64,000 bases of DNA. Source: Pectobacterium versatile. GTDB taxonomy: Bacteria > Pseudomonadota > Gammaproteobacteria > Enterobacterales > Enterobacteriaceae. The stretch covers positions 496,001-560,000 of the forward strand of contig NZ_JAINZP010000001.1 of the NCBI RefSeq assembly GCF_020166435.1, given 5' to 3'. Made by a program: the position numbers and the translations under genes. Every line of letters starts with the position of its first letter. Positions within the stretch are counted from its first letter, which is position 1. The notes under the pieces were generated by a model. The model ran no database searches, was not told the DNA's origin, and saw nothing but the letters and a program-made list of their open reading frames with translations. Shown here one piece after another: positions 54,641 to 63,645 of this stretch.

Positions 54641-54888
54641 AACGTGCGAATGACGGTGTTTATGCCAATGTTGAGCGTCCTTGCGGTATCGCGAACTCCC
54701 ACGCCGTTGAAGGCCATTTCGGAGCTCTGCTCTTTTACGCCGGGCTTGCGGGCTTCGTAGGTATAAGTGAGTAGAAACACGCGGTGGCAGTCACGGTAGC
54801 GAAATCTGTCACGACCTTTAGGGTTCTGACCATGGCGATAAACCTGAGCAGACTGACAACGGGGACAATGAACATTAACGTAGGCCAT
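54616..54888 (-). CDS. insA: IS1-family InsA
   Basis: 90 residues: N-terminal zinc ribbon (VHCPRCQSAQVYRHGQNPKG, then YRDCHRVF), and helix-turn-helix NGVGVRDTARTLNIGINTVIRTLKNS. InsA alone represses transposition and binds the IS ends. The A6C slippery heptamer that makes the InsAB' fusion lies near its 3' end. Confidence 0.88.
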   Translation of the reverse strand: MAYVNVHCPRCQSAQVYRHGQNPKGRDRFRYRDCHRVFLLTYTYEARKPGVKEQSSEMAFNGVGVRDTARTLNIGINTVIRTLKNSRQSE

Positions 54889-55053
54889 GAGAAAACCTTA
54901 AAAGCGAGCATTATATATCACAATCAACTAATTGGATGCATTACCCATTTCGCTGGGCTCACAGTAACTGCACGCAACTCAAAAAACTTTCTTAATCGTG
55001 CTCAATAATGAATAAAAATTATTTATCATAAGTTGATGCATTGATTAAATTAA

Positions 55054-55995
55054 TCATGATTTTTTTACCTTATTGGGCTGAGTCTTAGCGCTGAAAACGC
55101 GATGATTCTCTTTAACATTTCTAAATAATATTGATGTATTTTTCACCCCTTCCTTACTTTTCTGTTGAGGTATATATATACCAAACTTGCTATAATGGTT
55201 TTTAGAATTATGTGCGCCAAATGAAACATTTGTCTCAAACAAAATTTCTCCATTGATAGCCACCTGAATATTCGGGTGATGTCTGTTCCAGACAATCCTG
55301 ATTTTGAATTTATACCATTCTTGAGGGCAACTAAGAGTCGCTATTTTTTTCCTTAACACATTCCCATTCTCCGAGTTAATTGAAATATATATTTCATTCT
55401 CATTCTTTAAACTAAAAGAGACTGGAGGTCGTCCTCGACCGCTGATCTTCATATTACCTCCGCTCTCTTTTACCTGAAAAAAAATAACACTATTGGCAGC
55501 ATAATCTACTTTCATCTGAAAGCCATAAATAGAATCGGTGTTCATATTCAAATTATTTCTATGCGCAAGCTCGACTCTGAAATTATCTTCATATTTTAAA
55601 AGATTAAAACGTAAAGCGTGCTCATGTTTTTTTCCAATTTGGGAGCCGTTCTCAAAAAACAAGTTTCCTTTATTTATAGCTTTTTCTATTTCTTTCTGCC
55701 CAGATGGACCTACTTGCGTATAATATTTTGTATTGATGCTTACATTGTATTTTTTTAAAGATTTTAGGTTGTCTTTAACGTGAATTTTTACACTTTGTAT
55801 TTTTCGTCCACGACCATGAGAGATAGAACCATATGATTTGTCTAGGTGAGAAACTGTTACACAATGGGTGTCAGTATTTCGAATGCTTCTTATATCTCGA
55901 GAGATATTACTAAGGGGCGGAGAAGCAGAATTTACAGTATGTATTGGTTGATTTAAAGTTTGAGATAAAGAATAATTACTCAGGATTGATAACAT
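55054..55995 (-). CDS. Polysaccharide-lyase/concanavalin-like protein without Sec signal
   Basis: Start at ATG 55995 (GGGGG 5-6 bp upstream; another ATG directly before). 313 residues, AT-rich. The first ~60 are Ser/Asn-rich and uncleaved in type. The body resembles heparin-lyase-I/PL20-type jelly rolls: YYTQVGPSGQKEIEKAINKGN, HALRFNLLKYEDNFRVELAHRNNL, IYGFQMKVDYAANS, CPQEWYKFKIRIVWNRHHPNIQVAINGEILFETN, KFGIYIPQQ. The substrate could be an acidic polysaccharide. Without a signal peptide it may leave by another route, or stay inside. Likely acquired; IS1 and other remnants flank it. Confidence 0.55.
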   Translation of the reverse strand: MLSILSNYSLSQTLNQPIHTVNSASPPLSNISRDIRSIRNTDTHCVTVSHLDKSYGSISHGRGRKIQSVKIHVKDNLKSLKKYNVSINTKYYTQVGPSGQKEIEKAINKGNLFFENGSQIGKKHEHALRFNLLKYEDNFRVELAHRNNLNMNTDSIYGFQMKVDYAANSVIFFQVKESGGNMKISGRGRPPVSFSLKNENEIYISINSENGNVLRKKIATLSCPQEWYKFKIRIVWNRHHPNIQVAINGEILFETNVSFGAHNSKNHYSKFGIYIPQQKSKEGVKNTSILFRNVKENHRVFSAKTQPNKVKKS

Positions 55996-55999
55996 CATT

Positions 56000-56714
56000 T
56001 CCCCCTTGTCATGATAGTTTGTGATTTATTTGACTTTTCTATGATTAAACATTTAATTACGATCTATTAAATGATTCTAAAACGCATTGAGTAATAACAA
56101 TTTTAGGTTATGGCGCAAATGCATTGTAATGGTGTTTTTTAATGTAAGTACTGCTGATTTTTTCATGTACTTCAAATTCGACCTGCGGGCAATGAAACTT
56201 AGGACACTGCTGCAGGTCCAGTTGCACCTGACGCTGGCGATGGAAGTAGGGCATTAGGCAGGTGAAAAACCGATTACCGCCACGCTGATTAAATCCGTGC
56301 TGTTACGTCAGTTGCATGACCTGAAACTGACGCTCACACAACATGATTATCGACTGAAGGATATGGTAGCGCAGTTTGATGCAAAACCTGCTGAAATCAG
56401 GGTATTGTTTAACAATCAGTTAGATTCGGGCCGCACAGTGGAGACCTGCGCATCCGTACCCCATTTGCTGGACGCCAGAAAATTTATAAATTGTATGTAT
56501 GAGTGATGAAAGATCAGGATTATTTGAAACCACCTTTGACCAGTGTTCCGGTCTCATCATGAGTCCAGATAATGGCACCAAGACAAGCATCCGAACCTCT
56601 CGATAAAGTAGAAATTATAGGTAAAAAATTCAAAAATTCACAATCGAATACCTACAGTAAAAATGCGGCTGCAAAGCAACCGCAGTTATAAACACTATTC
56701 CCACCCGAGCGTGC
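56000..56714. other. AT-rich region with one gene remnant
   Basis: Apart from the fragment at about 56240-56506, I see no gene in these 715 bp. Before and after that fragment the sequence is AT-rich and non-coding in all frames I checked. The direction and promoter of the lyase-like gene (start 55995) must lie in its left part. Confidence 0.4.
56240..56506 (+). pseudogene. Unidentified coding remnant, probably from a mobile element
   Basis: The frame reads GEKPITATLIKSVLLRQLHDLK, then HDYRLKDMVAQFDAKPAEIRVLFNNQLD. The coding character (GC-rich, balanced codons) contrasts with its surroundings and resembles a C-terminal helical domain of a plasmid or transposon protein. I cannot name the family. 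No valid start codon with a ribosome site. Confidence 0.4.
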
Positions 56715-57704
56715 TTAACATTTTTTTTCGTTCAACTGGTTTTCAGATCTCGCATAACGCTGCGCCAACGCAGCACAGACCATCAGTTGAATTTGGTGGA
56801 AAATCATCAGCGGCAGCACCATCGCACCGACAGCCGCGGCAGGAAATAGCACGTTTGCCATCGGAATCCCATTCGCCAGGCTCTTCTTCGAACCGCAGAA
56901 TACGATAGTGATTTCATCGGCCGTATTAAAGCCCAGCTTACGAGCAACCAGCGTATTCACCACCAGCACAATCGCTAGCAGCACTATCGAACAACCAACG
57001 ACGGCAAGCAATGACCAGACGTTGATCTGCCCCCAAATTCCCTGCACAACCGCCTCGCTGAAGGCGACATACACCACCAAAAGAATCGATGACCGGTCAG
57101 TAATATTAATCAGCTTACGGTTACGTTCAACCCACTTGGCAATCAATGGGCGAGACAGATGCCCCATCACGAAAGGCACCATTAACTGCATGATAATAGA
57201 GCCAATAGCGTGCAGCGTATCCGTTTCTCCCCCTTGCGTATGCATCAGCAAACCGACCAGAATCGGCGAGAGAAATACGCCCAAAATACTGGATGCCGAG
57301 GCGCTACAAATCGCCGCCGCGACGTTACCACCGGCCATTGAGGTATAAGCAATCGCCGACTGCACTGTCGCCGGTAGCGCACACAGATAGAGAAAACCCA
57401 GATACAAGGTCGGCGTCAGCACCACGGGCGACAGCAGGCTCATGCCTATTCCCAACAGCGGGAACAGAATAAACGTGCTGGCAAATACCACCAGGTGCAA
57501 ACGCCAGTGCCCCATGCCGGTGGTAATCGCTTCACGCGATAGCTTCGCGCCGTGCATAAAGAACAGCAGAGCAATGGCCGCGGTTGTCAGGTGCTCAAAG
57601 AAAACCTTCACGGAACCTTCAGCAGGAAGAATCGACGCCGTCACCACCACCAGAATCAGAACCAATAAGAACTTATCAATGCGTAACCGTTGTAACCACC
57701 CCAT
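56715..57704 (-). CDS. yfeH: YfeH-like bile acid:sodium symporter family protein
   Basis: ATG 57704 with AAGG 8 bp upstream. 329 residues with about ten membrane helices: LTTAAIALLFFMHGAKLSREAI, LYLCALPATVQSAIAYTSMAGGNVAAAICSASASSILGVFLSP, IVFCGSKKSLANGIPMA. These are the SLC10A7/YfeH-type (SBF-like) signatures. Substrate unknown. It stands before ydgJ's stop side, 117 bp downstream of ydgJ on the same strand. Confidence 0.85.
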   Translation of the reverse strand: MGWLQRLRIDKFLLVLILVVVTASILPAEGSVKVFFEHLTTAAIALLFFMHGAKLSREAITTGMGHWRLHLVVFASTFILFPLLGIGMSLLSPVVLTPTLYLGFLYLCALPATVQSAIAYTSMAGGNVAAAICSASASSILGVFLSPILVGLLMHTQGGETDTLHAIGSIIMQLMVPFVMGHLSRPLIAKWVERNRKLINITDRSSILLVVYVAFSEAVVQGIWGQINVWSLLAVVGCSIVLLAIVLVVNTLVARKLGFNTADEITIVFCGSKKSLANGIPMANVLFPAAAVGAMVLPLMIFHQIQLMVCAALAQRYARSENQLNEKKC

Positions 57705-57821
57705 GCCCAACACCTTTCCCCTAGTCTGTTATCAGCCGAATTAACACCCTAACAAGACGGGCGACCCTAAGATCGCCCATTTAAACAAGCCATTAACTAT
57801 CTGGAATAAAACGCGGTAAAT

Positions 57822-58868
57822 CTAGCTATTTTTCAGCGTGACGGCTTTTTTCTGTTCGTGGGAAAGCAGCCCTAGCTCGATCAGTTCCATCACCTGAATC
57901 GCCTGATGCACGCTGACGGGGTTTTCCCCCTTGCCGAGCAGCGCATCGCGCACTGCCGCATAGTAAGCCGGATAGTTACCCGGAATCGTGGCGATGGTTT
58001 GTTCCGCCGTTATGCCGTCACGAGACAGCGTCAACACGCCATCGTGCTTATCCTGCCCCCAGTCGGCCAGCGGTGGACGTTCGCCCGCTTTCAGGCGATC
58101 TTCCTGTGGATCGAGACCGTATTTGACAAAGCTGCCGCGCGTGCCATGCACGGTGTAGCGTGCAGACGCGGCCGCCACCAGCATACTGGCATGCAGGACA
58201 ACTCGACGTTGCGGGTAAATCAGCGTCGCATGAAAATAATCTATTGCCTTACTGCCAGGCCTCAACCGTGCCATATCTACCTGAATCGCCACAGGCAAGC
58301 CAAACAACTCCAGCGCCTGATCCAGCAAGTGCGGCCCAAGATCGTACCAAATCCCACTACCTTCACTGCCGTCTTCCCGCCAGCGCTGGCGCACTTCTGG
58401 ACGGAAACGATCGAAATGCGATTCCATATACACCACATTTCCTAACGTTCCCGCCGCCAGCAGCTGTTTCAGCGTCAGAAAATCGCTGTCCCAACGGCGG
58501 TTATGGAAAACAGAAAGCATTTTTCCGACGCGGTCGGCTATGGCACCCAAATCGTATGCTTGTGACAACGTCACCGTAAAAGGTTTATCGACGACGACAT
58601 GCTTGCCCGCTTCCAGCGCCTGCTTCGCCAGCGGGAAGTGTGTGTCATTGGGGGTAGGAATAACGATGAGGTCAATATCGGGATCGTTAAATAACGTCTG
58701 AGGTTCTTGCTCTACTCGCAGATTTGCCCAATCCGCATGCACTTTTTCAGCATTGCTACTGGACACAGCCACCAGTTCCATACCTGCCGTACCGGTAATT
58801 AACGGCGCGTGGAATGTCTTACTGGCATAACCGTAACCCAGTAGCCCAACACGAACGGTCTCACTCAT
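57822..58868 (-). CDS. ydgJ: Gfo/Idh/MocA-family oxidoreductase YdgJ
   Basis: 348 residues: Rossmann motif GLLGYGYASKTFHAP, then VIPTPNDTHFPLAKQALEAGKHVVVDKPF (EKP-like active-site Lys in DKP), NRRWDSDFLTLK, and GSGIWYDLGPHLLDQALELFG (catalytic His region). NAD(P)-dependent sugar or polyol dehydrogenase fold; the substrate of YdgJ is not established. In E. coli it also lies near add. Confidence 0.92.
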   Translation of the reverse strand: MSETVRVGLLGYGYASKTFHAPLITGTAGMELVAVSSSNAEKVHADWANLRVEQEPQTLFNDPDIDLIVIPTPNDTHFPLAKQALEAGKHVVVDKPFTVTLSQAYDLGAIADRVGKMLSVFHNRRWDSDFLTLKQLLAAGTLGNVVYMESHFDRFRPEVRQRWREDGSEGSGIWYDLGPHLLDQALELFGLPVAIQVDMARLRPGSKAIDYFHATLIYPQRRVVLHASMLVAAASARYTVHGTRGSFVKYGLDPQEDRLKAGERPPLADWGQDKHDGVLTLSRDGITAEQTIATIPGNYPAYYAAVRDALLGKGENPVSVHQAIQVMELIELGLLSHEQKKAVTLKNS

Positions 58869-59060
58869 GACGATTCCCCTTAGCTTATTTGACTTTGTGA
58901 TTTCTCACTCAGTATATACTTATCATCTATCAGAGTGCAGTAAGCGCGTACCATTCAGATGTTGTCATGCTTGTCACTTAGCAGGCGGTTAGTGTAATGA
59001 CAGAGCAACACGCCATTGAGCGCAACTTTCTATTTTAGTTGGTTTTTCAGTTGATTTTAT

Positions 59061-59088
59061 GCCCCCCCCGCTTCTAAAAGCGGGGGGA
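59061..59088 (-). terminator. Terminator-like hairpin with C8/G6 arms
   Basis: CCCCCGCTT CTAA AAGCGGGGG forms a very stable stem, with TTTTAT-like DNA following on the minus strand. It lies 37 bp beyond the stop of the outer-membrane protein gene and probably ends that operon. Confidence 0.75.
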
Positions 59089-59124
59089 GGATTTAGTTAC
59101 AGCAGCTTCAGACTCCTGACTTAT

Positions 59125-59805
59125 TCAGAATAGATAACGCGCACCCAAGGCGAACTCATTGGAGACCAGACGTGCTTTCATTTGTTCGTCTTTCAAACCT
59201 CGAGCATTGGTGAAGTTGTTGTAGCCGCTTTCGATTTTTCCCATATCGACATAACGATAGCCCAAGTCGATACTAAGACTCTCCAACAGTGCATAGCTTA
59301 CACCCGCACCAATAGCATAGGTCAGGTTGCTATTAGTACTAGAGGCATATTCGCGTGCCGTAGTCCCCTGCCAGCCACCTGCTTTGATTTTACTGACACC
59401 AAGCCCTAGCGTGCCATACAGAGAAATATTATAACCCAACGAATAATCACGGTAGATATTGAACATCATACGTTCGGCATCGGTTTTCAAATGATTGAAA
59501 CTGTTAGAAAATGTGGTAGAGCCGCTGGTGTACTCTGTTTTTTGCTTAAAGGCATACTCAGCTTCTGTTCGCCAACCATTACCAAACTGATACCCTGCGG
59601 CAATGGCGGCTGTACCCAAATGTTCCTTTTCCTCACCGCTGACAAACTGCCCGACGCCTGGCCGGCTGCTAGTATCCATTTCTTTAGCACGCTGTTCGAA
59701 CTGCAGATATTTCGCTGTAGCGTAATAGCCAGCAGAGAAATTGTCAGCCATTACACTGCCAGAGGTTAAAACCAGCGGGAATACCAGTAAAATAGGTTTA
59801 ATATT
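59125..59805 (-). CDS. Small outer-membrane beta-barrel protein (porin-like)
   Basis: ATG 59805 (MNIKPILLVFPLVLTSGSVMA signal, cleavage after about 21); an in-frame GTG 30 bp upstream is rejected. The mature ~205 residues alternate hydrophobic and polar residues as in eight-stranded barrels: AAIAAGYQFGNGWRTEAEYAFKQ, NISLYGTLGLGVSKI, LTYAIGAGVSYALLESLSIDLGYRYVDMGKIES, and end in ALGARYLF with C-terminal Phe for BAM recognition. It resembles Opa/OmpW-like small porins. It is the downstream partner of the GlcG-like gene (32 bp). Confidence 0.8.
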   Translation of the reverse strand, partial: NIKPILLVFPLVLTSGSVMADNFSAGYYATAKYLQFEQRAKEMDTSSRPGVGQFVSGEEKEHLGTAAIAAGYQFGNGWRTEAEYAFKQKTEYTSGSTTFSNSFNHLKTDAERMMFNIYRDYSLGYNISLYGTLGLGVSKIKAGGWQGTTAREYASSTNSNLTYAIGAGVSYALLESLSIDLGYRYVDMGKIESGYNNFTNARGLKDEQMKARLVSNEFALGARYLF

Positions 59806-59837
59806 CATTCGTTTCTCGCTAAAAAAAGTGATCACTA

Positions 59838-60335
59838 TTAACCAGCATTTAGGCCATTCGGGTTATTTTTCAATGCATCAAGTGCACATTGTTGATCCAA
59901 ATTTCCGCCAGGCGCACCACCCACACCAATCGCGCCAATGGTTTCTTCGCCTAATTTCACTGGTACACCGCCAGCCAGCAGCAAAAAACCAGGGATGTCA
60001 CGCAAGTTGGCTGCACCGGCGTTGGCCTGGGCGCTCTTCATGGCATTTTCGGTAGTATTGCGGATAGTGAGTGCGGTAAATGCTTTCAATCGACTGGCTT
60101 CCACCGTATGCGGACCAGCGTTGTCCATTCGTTTGATGGCCAGAGGAATACCCGCGCGATCGACGACAGTCACCGCGACATTATAATTATTCACGCTGCA
60201 TGCCTGAATAGCGCTTTGCGCCAGCTTATCTGCTACATCAAGGGAAAGATTCTTCTGGGTTAGAACGCCACTGGCCACGCTGGAAAATGACATCATGCCA
60301 CCAATTAAAATGGCTACTGAAATTATGCGTTTCAC
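59838..60335 (-). CDS. GlcG/HbpS-family (DUF336) protein, exported
   Basis: 165 residues: Sec signal ISVAILIGGMMSFSSVASG, then the GlcG/HbpS fold: LSLDVADKLAQSAIQAC, VAVTVVDRAGIPLAIKRMDNAGPHTVEASRLKAFTALT, DIPGFLLLAGGVPV and IGAIGVGGAPGGNLDQQCALDAL. Relatives bind haem or act in small-molecule sensing (HbpS works with a two-component system in Streptomyces). It lies between a sensor-regulator pair and an outer-membrane protein; a role in the same response is an inference from this arrangement. Confidence 0.85.
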   Translation of the reverse strand: MKRIISVAILIGGMMSFSSVASGVLTQKNLSLDVADKLAQSAIQACSVNNYNVAVTVVDRAGIPLAIKRMDNAGPHTVEASRLKAFTALTIRNTTENAMKSAQANAGAANLRDIPGFLLLAGGVPVKLGEETIGAIGVGGAPGGNLDQQCALDALKNNPNGLNAG

Positions 60336-60464
60336 TTGAGTTTGATCCTTATTTATTCCTTACGGGAATTAAGAATAATAGAAGGTACAACCTCGACAGA
60401 CCATTAGTGTGATTACTCATCGAACTAGGTGATTATACCTAAGTGACGCAGTGACCGAGCAACG

Positions 60465-61085
60465 TTATGCCTTTTGCAGCAACGCAAGCTCTCCATAGAT
60501 ACTCATCAATTTAGGCAATGAATTAACTTCGAGCTTGGCAAATAGATTAGCGCGATGCGCCTCAATAGTACGCGGTGAAAGCGAAAATATTCGAGCAATC
60601 TCTTTACTTGAACGCCCCTGCATAATCAGCTCGAAGATATCATTCTCACGGGTAGTCAACGTGACGAGCCGACTTTGCATCAACCGCATTTTTTGCAGTC
60701 TTTCCTGTAATCTCTCTTGCTGTTCCAATGCACTACCGACTACTTCAAACAGTAAATCCGCATCAATTGGCTTGGTTAGAAACTCGAAAGCCCCATTTTT
60801 GAAGGCTCGTCGACAGAGATCAATATTAGCGTGCCCCGTCATGATAATCACTGGAATTTCCAGTCCCTGCTGTTTCCATTCGTCCAACAGCATGAGCCCT
60901 GTTTTACCAGGCATCCTAATGTCAAGTAACATGCAGCCAGTAAGCGTATGCAATTCCTCCGTGCTCTGTAGGAAGGATTGGGCATTGTCATAGGTTTTCG
61001 TCATCCAACCGACAGTACCTAATAACACGCTAAGCGAAGAACAGATCTCCGGCTCATCATCAACCAAATGAACATACTGTGTCAT
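60465..61085 (-). CDS. FixJ/TodT-type response regulator
   Basis: ATG 61085 with AGGAG 5 bp upstream; the longer GTG start would overlap the kinase stop. 206 residues: receiver domain with acidic pair DDE, phospho-acceptor Asp in LLDIRMPG (residue 55), MTGH and K105 (LTKP). A linker coil (QQERLQERLQKMRL) follows, then a LuxR-type HTH (LTTRENDIFELIMQGRSSKEIARIFSLSPRTIEAHRANLFAKL). It is the partner of the kinase encoded immediately upstream. Confidence 0.9.
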   Translation of the reverse strand: MTQYVHLVDDEPEICSSLSVLLGTVGWMTKTYDNAQSFLQSTEELHTLTGCMLLDIRMPGKTGLMLLDEWKQQGLEIPVIIMTGHANIDLCRRAFKNGAFEFLTKPIDADLLFEVVGSALEQQERLQERLQKMRLMQSRLVTLTTRENDIFELIMQGRSSKEIARIFSLSPRTIEAHRANLFAKLEVNSLPKLMSIYGELALLQKA

Positions 61086-61087
61086 TA

Positions 61088-62404
61088 TCACTCCTGAGAA
61101 GGTATCGGCAACCAGATCTTGAAGCAGGCGCCCTGCTTCGTACTATTGGAGGCATCTATCGTACCGTTAAGGCGTTGTACCAACGAATCAGTCAGAGCCA
61201 TTCCCAACCCGATACCATTGGCACGCGTAGTGAAAAATGGCATGAATACCTGTTGTAAAGCCTGTTCTGATAACCCTGGGCCGCCATCAGTGATGGTTAA
61301 TGCTATACCGTTATCTGTCGCATCAGCCTCTAGTCTGATCCATGCGGTGTTGGGGCTATTACTAAGTTGCGCCTGCAGCGCATTATTAACAACATTATGT
61401 AAAATTTGTTCTACCCATAGCGGAGGAACAACCAACACGGGTAGGTTATTTGGGATGCGGCAACTGACTTTAACTTTTGCGCGGCGAATTTCATTGTCCA
61501 GTAACATCAGTACACGAATCCAAAGCTGGTTCAGCGCAACGGGTTGATAGTCTGCCTGCTCACTAGCCAATTTCTGGCGGAATTGCTGTAGTAACGCCCC
61601 TGTGCGTTTAATCTGTACAACTGCGGATTCGAGCAATAGCGGCAACGATTCGGTGCGCTGTTGCTGCAGCAAGCGTAAAGCGGTTTGGTTATAGCTTAAA
61701 ATGGCGGTGAGGGGTTGGTTAAGCTCATGCACTATACCGGCAGTCAACTCTCCCAGAGTATTCAGTCGTGTTAGTTCGGCGTAATGAGCACGTAAATCAG
61801 CAATATCGTGCCGGCGTTTATTAGCACGGTATTGACCAATCAGGTACAGCGCCCCTCCCCAAAACAGCGCAGGTGACACAATAATAATCCAAGGCAGCGC
61901 CACCCAGTTAGGGTTATCGCTTGCCACTAACATAAATGGCTGCGACTGGCTGGCGATTACCTTATTCCACTGCCAATAATACGTGCGGTTTGCTACACCT
62001 CGTTCGAATAATGGCTTGTTGTTCCACAGTATGGTCAGGTGGCTGAAAGCGTTTTTCTCCGCTACATCTCCAATCAGCTTGTTCAGATCGATCAACAACG
62101 ATTGGTTATCTGCATTGAGCCAATATCGACCATTCTGCTCCATGACGATCGGTCGCCGCGGCTCAATGTTTGAGTGCGGCCGCCAGCGGATGATTTGTGG
62201 AAAAATGTTCTGTACTTCCCAACCATGTCGGCTCACTGACAAAAGTGGCATTATCGCGTCATGCTGCGATAATTTCACCGTTACATCGCGGTAGATAATG
62301 CGAAAACCTGCACTTTTCTCTTCGTATTGCTGATGCAGAAAGTAGGCTATCACCCCGCAGCCAGACAGCAGAGTTAACAATAACCAGCCCATAATTTTGA
62401 ACAT
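61088..62404 (-). CDS. Membrane sensor histidine kinase
   Basis: The start is uncertain: ATG 62404 (MFKIMGWLL, AAGGG 12 bp upstream) is used; ATG 62449 or GTG 62455 would add 15-17 residues. From 62404 there are 438 residues: TM1 at about 5-22 (GWLLLTLLSGCGVIAYFL), a periplasmic sensor of about 150 residues (RIIYRDVTVKLSQHD, IDLNKLIGDVAEKNAFSHLTILWNNKPLF), TM2 (LPWIIIVSPALFWGGALYLIG), H-box with H226 (GIVHELNQPLTAI), N-box HNVVNNALQAQ, and G-boxes DGGPGLSEQAL and GIGLGMAL. Signal unknown; the FixL/DctB-like H-box suits the FixJ-type regulator behind it. Confidence 0.87.
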   Translation of the reverse strand: MFKIMGWLLLTLLSGCGVIAYFLHQQYEEKSAGFRIIYRDVTVKLSQHDAIMPLLSVSRHGWEVQNIFPQIIRWRPHSNIEPRRPIVMEQNGRYWLNADNQSLLIDLNKLIGDVAEKNAFSHLTILWNNKPLFERGVANRTYYWQWNKVIASQSQPFMLVASDNPNWVALPWIIIVSPALFWGGALYLIGQYRANKRRHDIADLRAHYAELTRLNTLGELTAGIVHELNQPLTAILSYNQTALRLLQQQRTESLPLLLESAVVQIKRTGALLQQFRQKLASEQADYQPVALNQLWIRVLMLLDNEIRRAKVKVSCRIPNNLPVLVVPPLWVEQILHNVVNNALQAQLSNSPNTAWIRLEADATDNGIALTITDGGPGLSEQALQQVFMPFFTTRANGIGLGMALTDSLVQRLNGTIDASNSTKQGACFKIWLPIPSQE

Positions 62405-62647
62405 ACTTAATTTGTGCCCTTCGCTACATTTAATAGTCTGGTATGTCATCAGCACAGGACTTCAGACGATGAGAGGTGAAGCATCAATGGGGTCTTACTG
62501 GCATAATGGTATGCTCAATACAAAGGCTTTATTCATGCGATTCCCTTGGTTTTTTTATTTATAGCTTCTTGTTCATTATATACCCACTATTCGTCAGAGT
62601 ACTGATGGGATAATAGCCAAGGGGAATTTGTCACGTATTTTGATATA

Positions 62648-63580
62648 TCATCCGCTCACCGCATTGTGCATACACTCCCCCCACGTGACAGGCAGCGTTT
62701 TGGCCGCCGGATAGTTGATTTCACTGCTGCGACGGCGGAAATCGCTGGGGCTGACGCCGACCCGCTTACGGAACACGCGTGAGAAATACAGCTGATCGTC
62801 ATACCCCACCACGCGACCAATATTGGCGATGGATTCCTGCGTCGTCTGTAATAACAACTTGGCGCGAATCACGCGCTGATCTTCACGCCAGCGCAAAATA
62901 TTGATACCCACCTGTTCACGGAACAGATGCGCCAACCGCGAAGGCGACAGACAAACGTGCCGCGCCACTTCGTCAATACGCAGCTCTCCAGCCAGATTGC
63001 TGGTAATAAACTGGCAGGCTTCTATCACACGCGGATCCATGATCTTCTGCGGGCTCTGTGGATCTTCCTCCATAGCTCTGAGCAACAACCGCTCCAGTAG
63101 ATTCATCCCCAATTCTTCTGAAAAACGACGCCCGGAACGCTGCGTCTGCTCGATATTGGCAAACAGCCTGTCGAATTCCAGCAGCAGTTGGTTATTCGGC
63201 AGGCTCATGCGACCAATACCGCTGCTTTTGGTATGCCATTCTAACCAGTCAGCCCAGTAGGCACGCGGGCGAAAATAGACCCAGCGGTGATACCAGCAGT
63301 CGCTGCCAGATGAACGACCATAAAAATGCTTCGATTTCGGCGGGAACAGCAGCAGGTCACCGGGATTACAGAAAAAGGTCTCATCTCCATCAAAGACCTG
63401 ACCCTGACCTTTCATGGTGAGGTTAATGATGTAGCCTTTCATGCCATCGGGACGATCGATAAAGAAGTCGAGCGGCCCTTCTGCCAGAATCGGTGTCATA
63501 CCTGCCACAAGATAAGCGTTGAACGAATATCCCGGCAGCAGCGGGTTAGACTGAGATTCATGCGCCATACGGTGATACAT
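62648..63580 (-). CDS. araC: AraC, arabinose-responsive regulator
   Basis: 310 residues (GGAGG 4 bp before the ATG). They align with E. coli Ara[21 protein letters not shown] (N-terminal arm), [34 protein letters not shown] (arabinose pocket), and two HTHs ([53 protein letters not shown]). It activates ara transport and catabolic operons with arabinose and represses by looping without it. It lies 65 bp after araH on the same strand, so here araC follows the araFGH transport operon. Confidence 0.95.
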   Translation of the reverse strand: MYHRMAHESQSNPLLPGYSFNAYLVAGMTPILAEGPLDFFIDRPDGMKGYIINLTMKGQGQVFDGDETFFCNPGDLLLFPPKSKHFYGRSSGSDCWYHRWVYFRPRAYWADWLEWHTKSSGIGRMSLPNNQLLLEFDRLFANIEQTQRSGRRFSEELGMNLLERLLLRAMEEDPQSPQKIMDPRVIEACQFITSNLAGELRIDEVARHVCLSPSRLAHLFREQVGINILRWREDQRVIRAKLLLQTTQESIANIGRVVGYDDQLYFSRVFRKRVGVSPSDFRRRSSEINYPAAKTLPVTWGECMHNAVSG

Positions 63581-63645
63581 CGAGCCTCCGGTACACGTGA
63601 GTAATGAGGGAAAGAGGCAGAGTTATTCATCTGCCGCACGGGCAT

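Larger units (their letters stand above)
54155..54900 (-). mobile_element. IS1-family insertion sequence (inactive)
   Basis: insA and insB are present in IS1 order on the minus strand. I could not identify the terminal inverted repeats with certainty, so the limits given are those of the coding part plus a short leader. The element lies between add and an AT-rich lyase-like gene. insB carries an in-frame stop, so this copy cannot move by itself. Confidence 0.75.

Noticed and set aside
57906-58445. Plus-strand open frame of 179 codons
   Set aside because: Antisense shadow of ydgJ; arginine- and histidine-rich nonsense composition.
59092-59108. Ter-like sequence TTTAGTTACAGCAGCTT (minus orientation)
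   Set aside because: The first ten bases match the inverted Ter consensus, but the GTTGTAAC core is broken, so Tus binding is unlikely.
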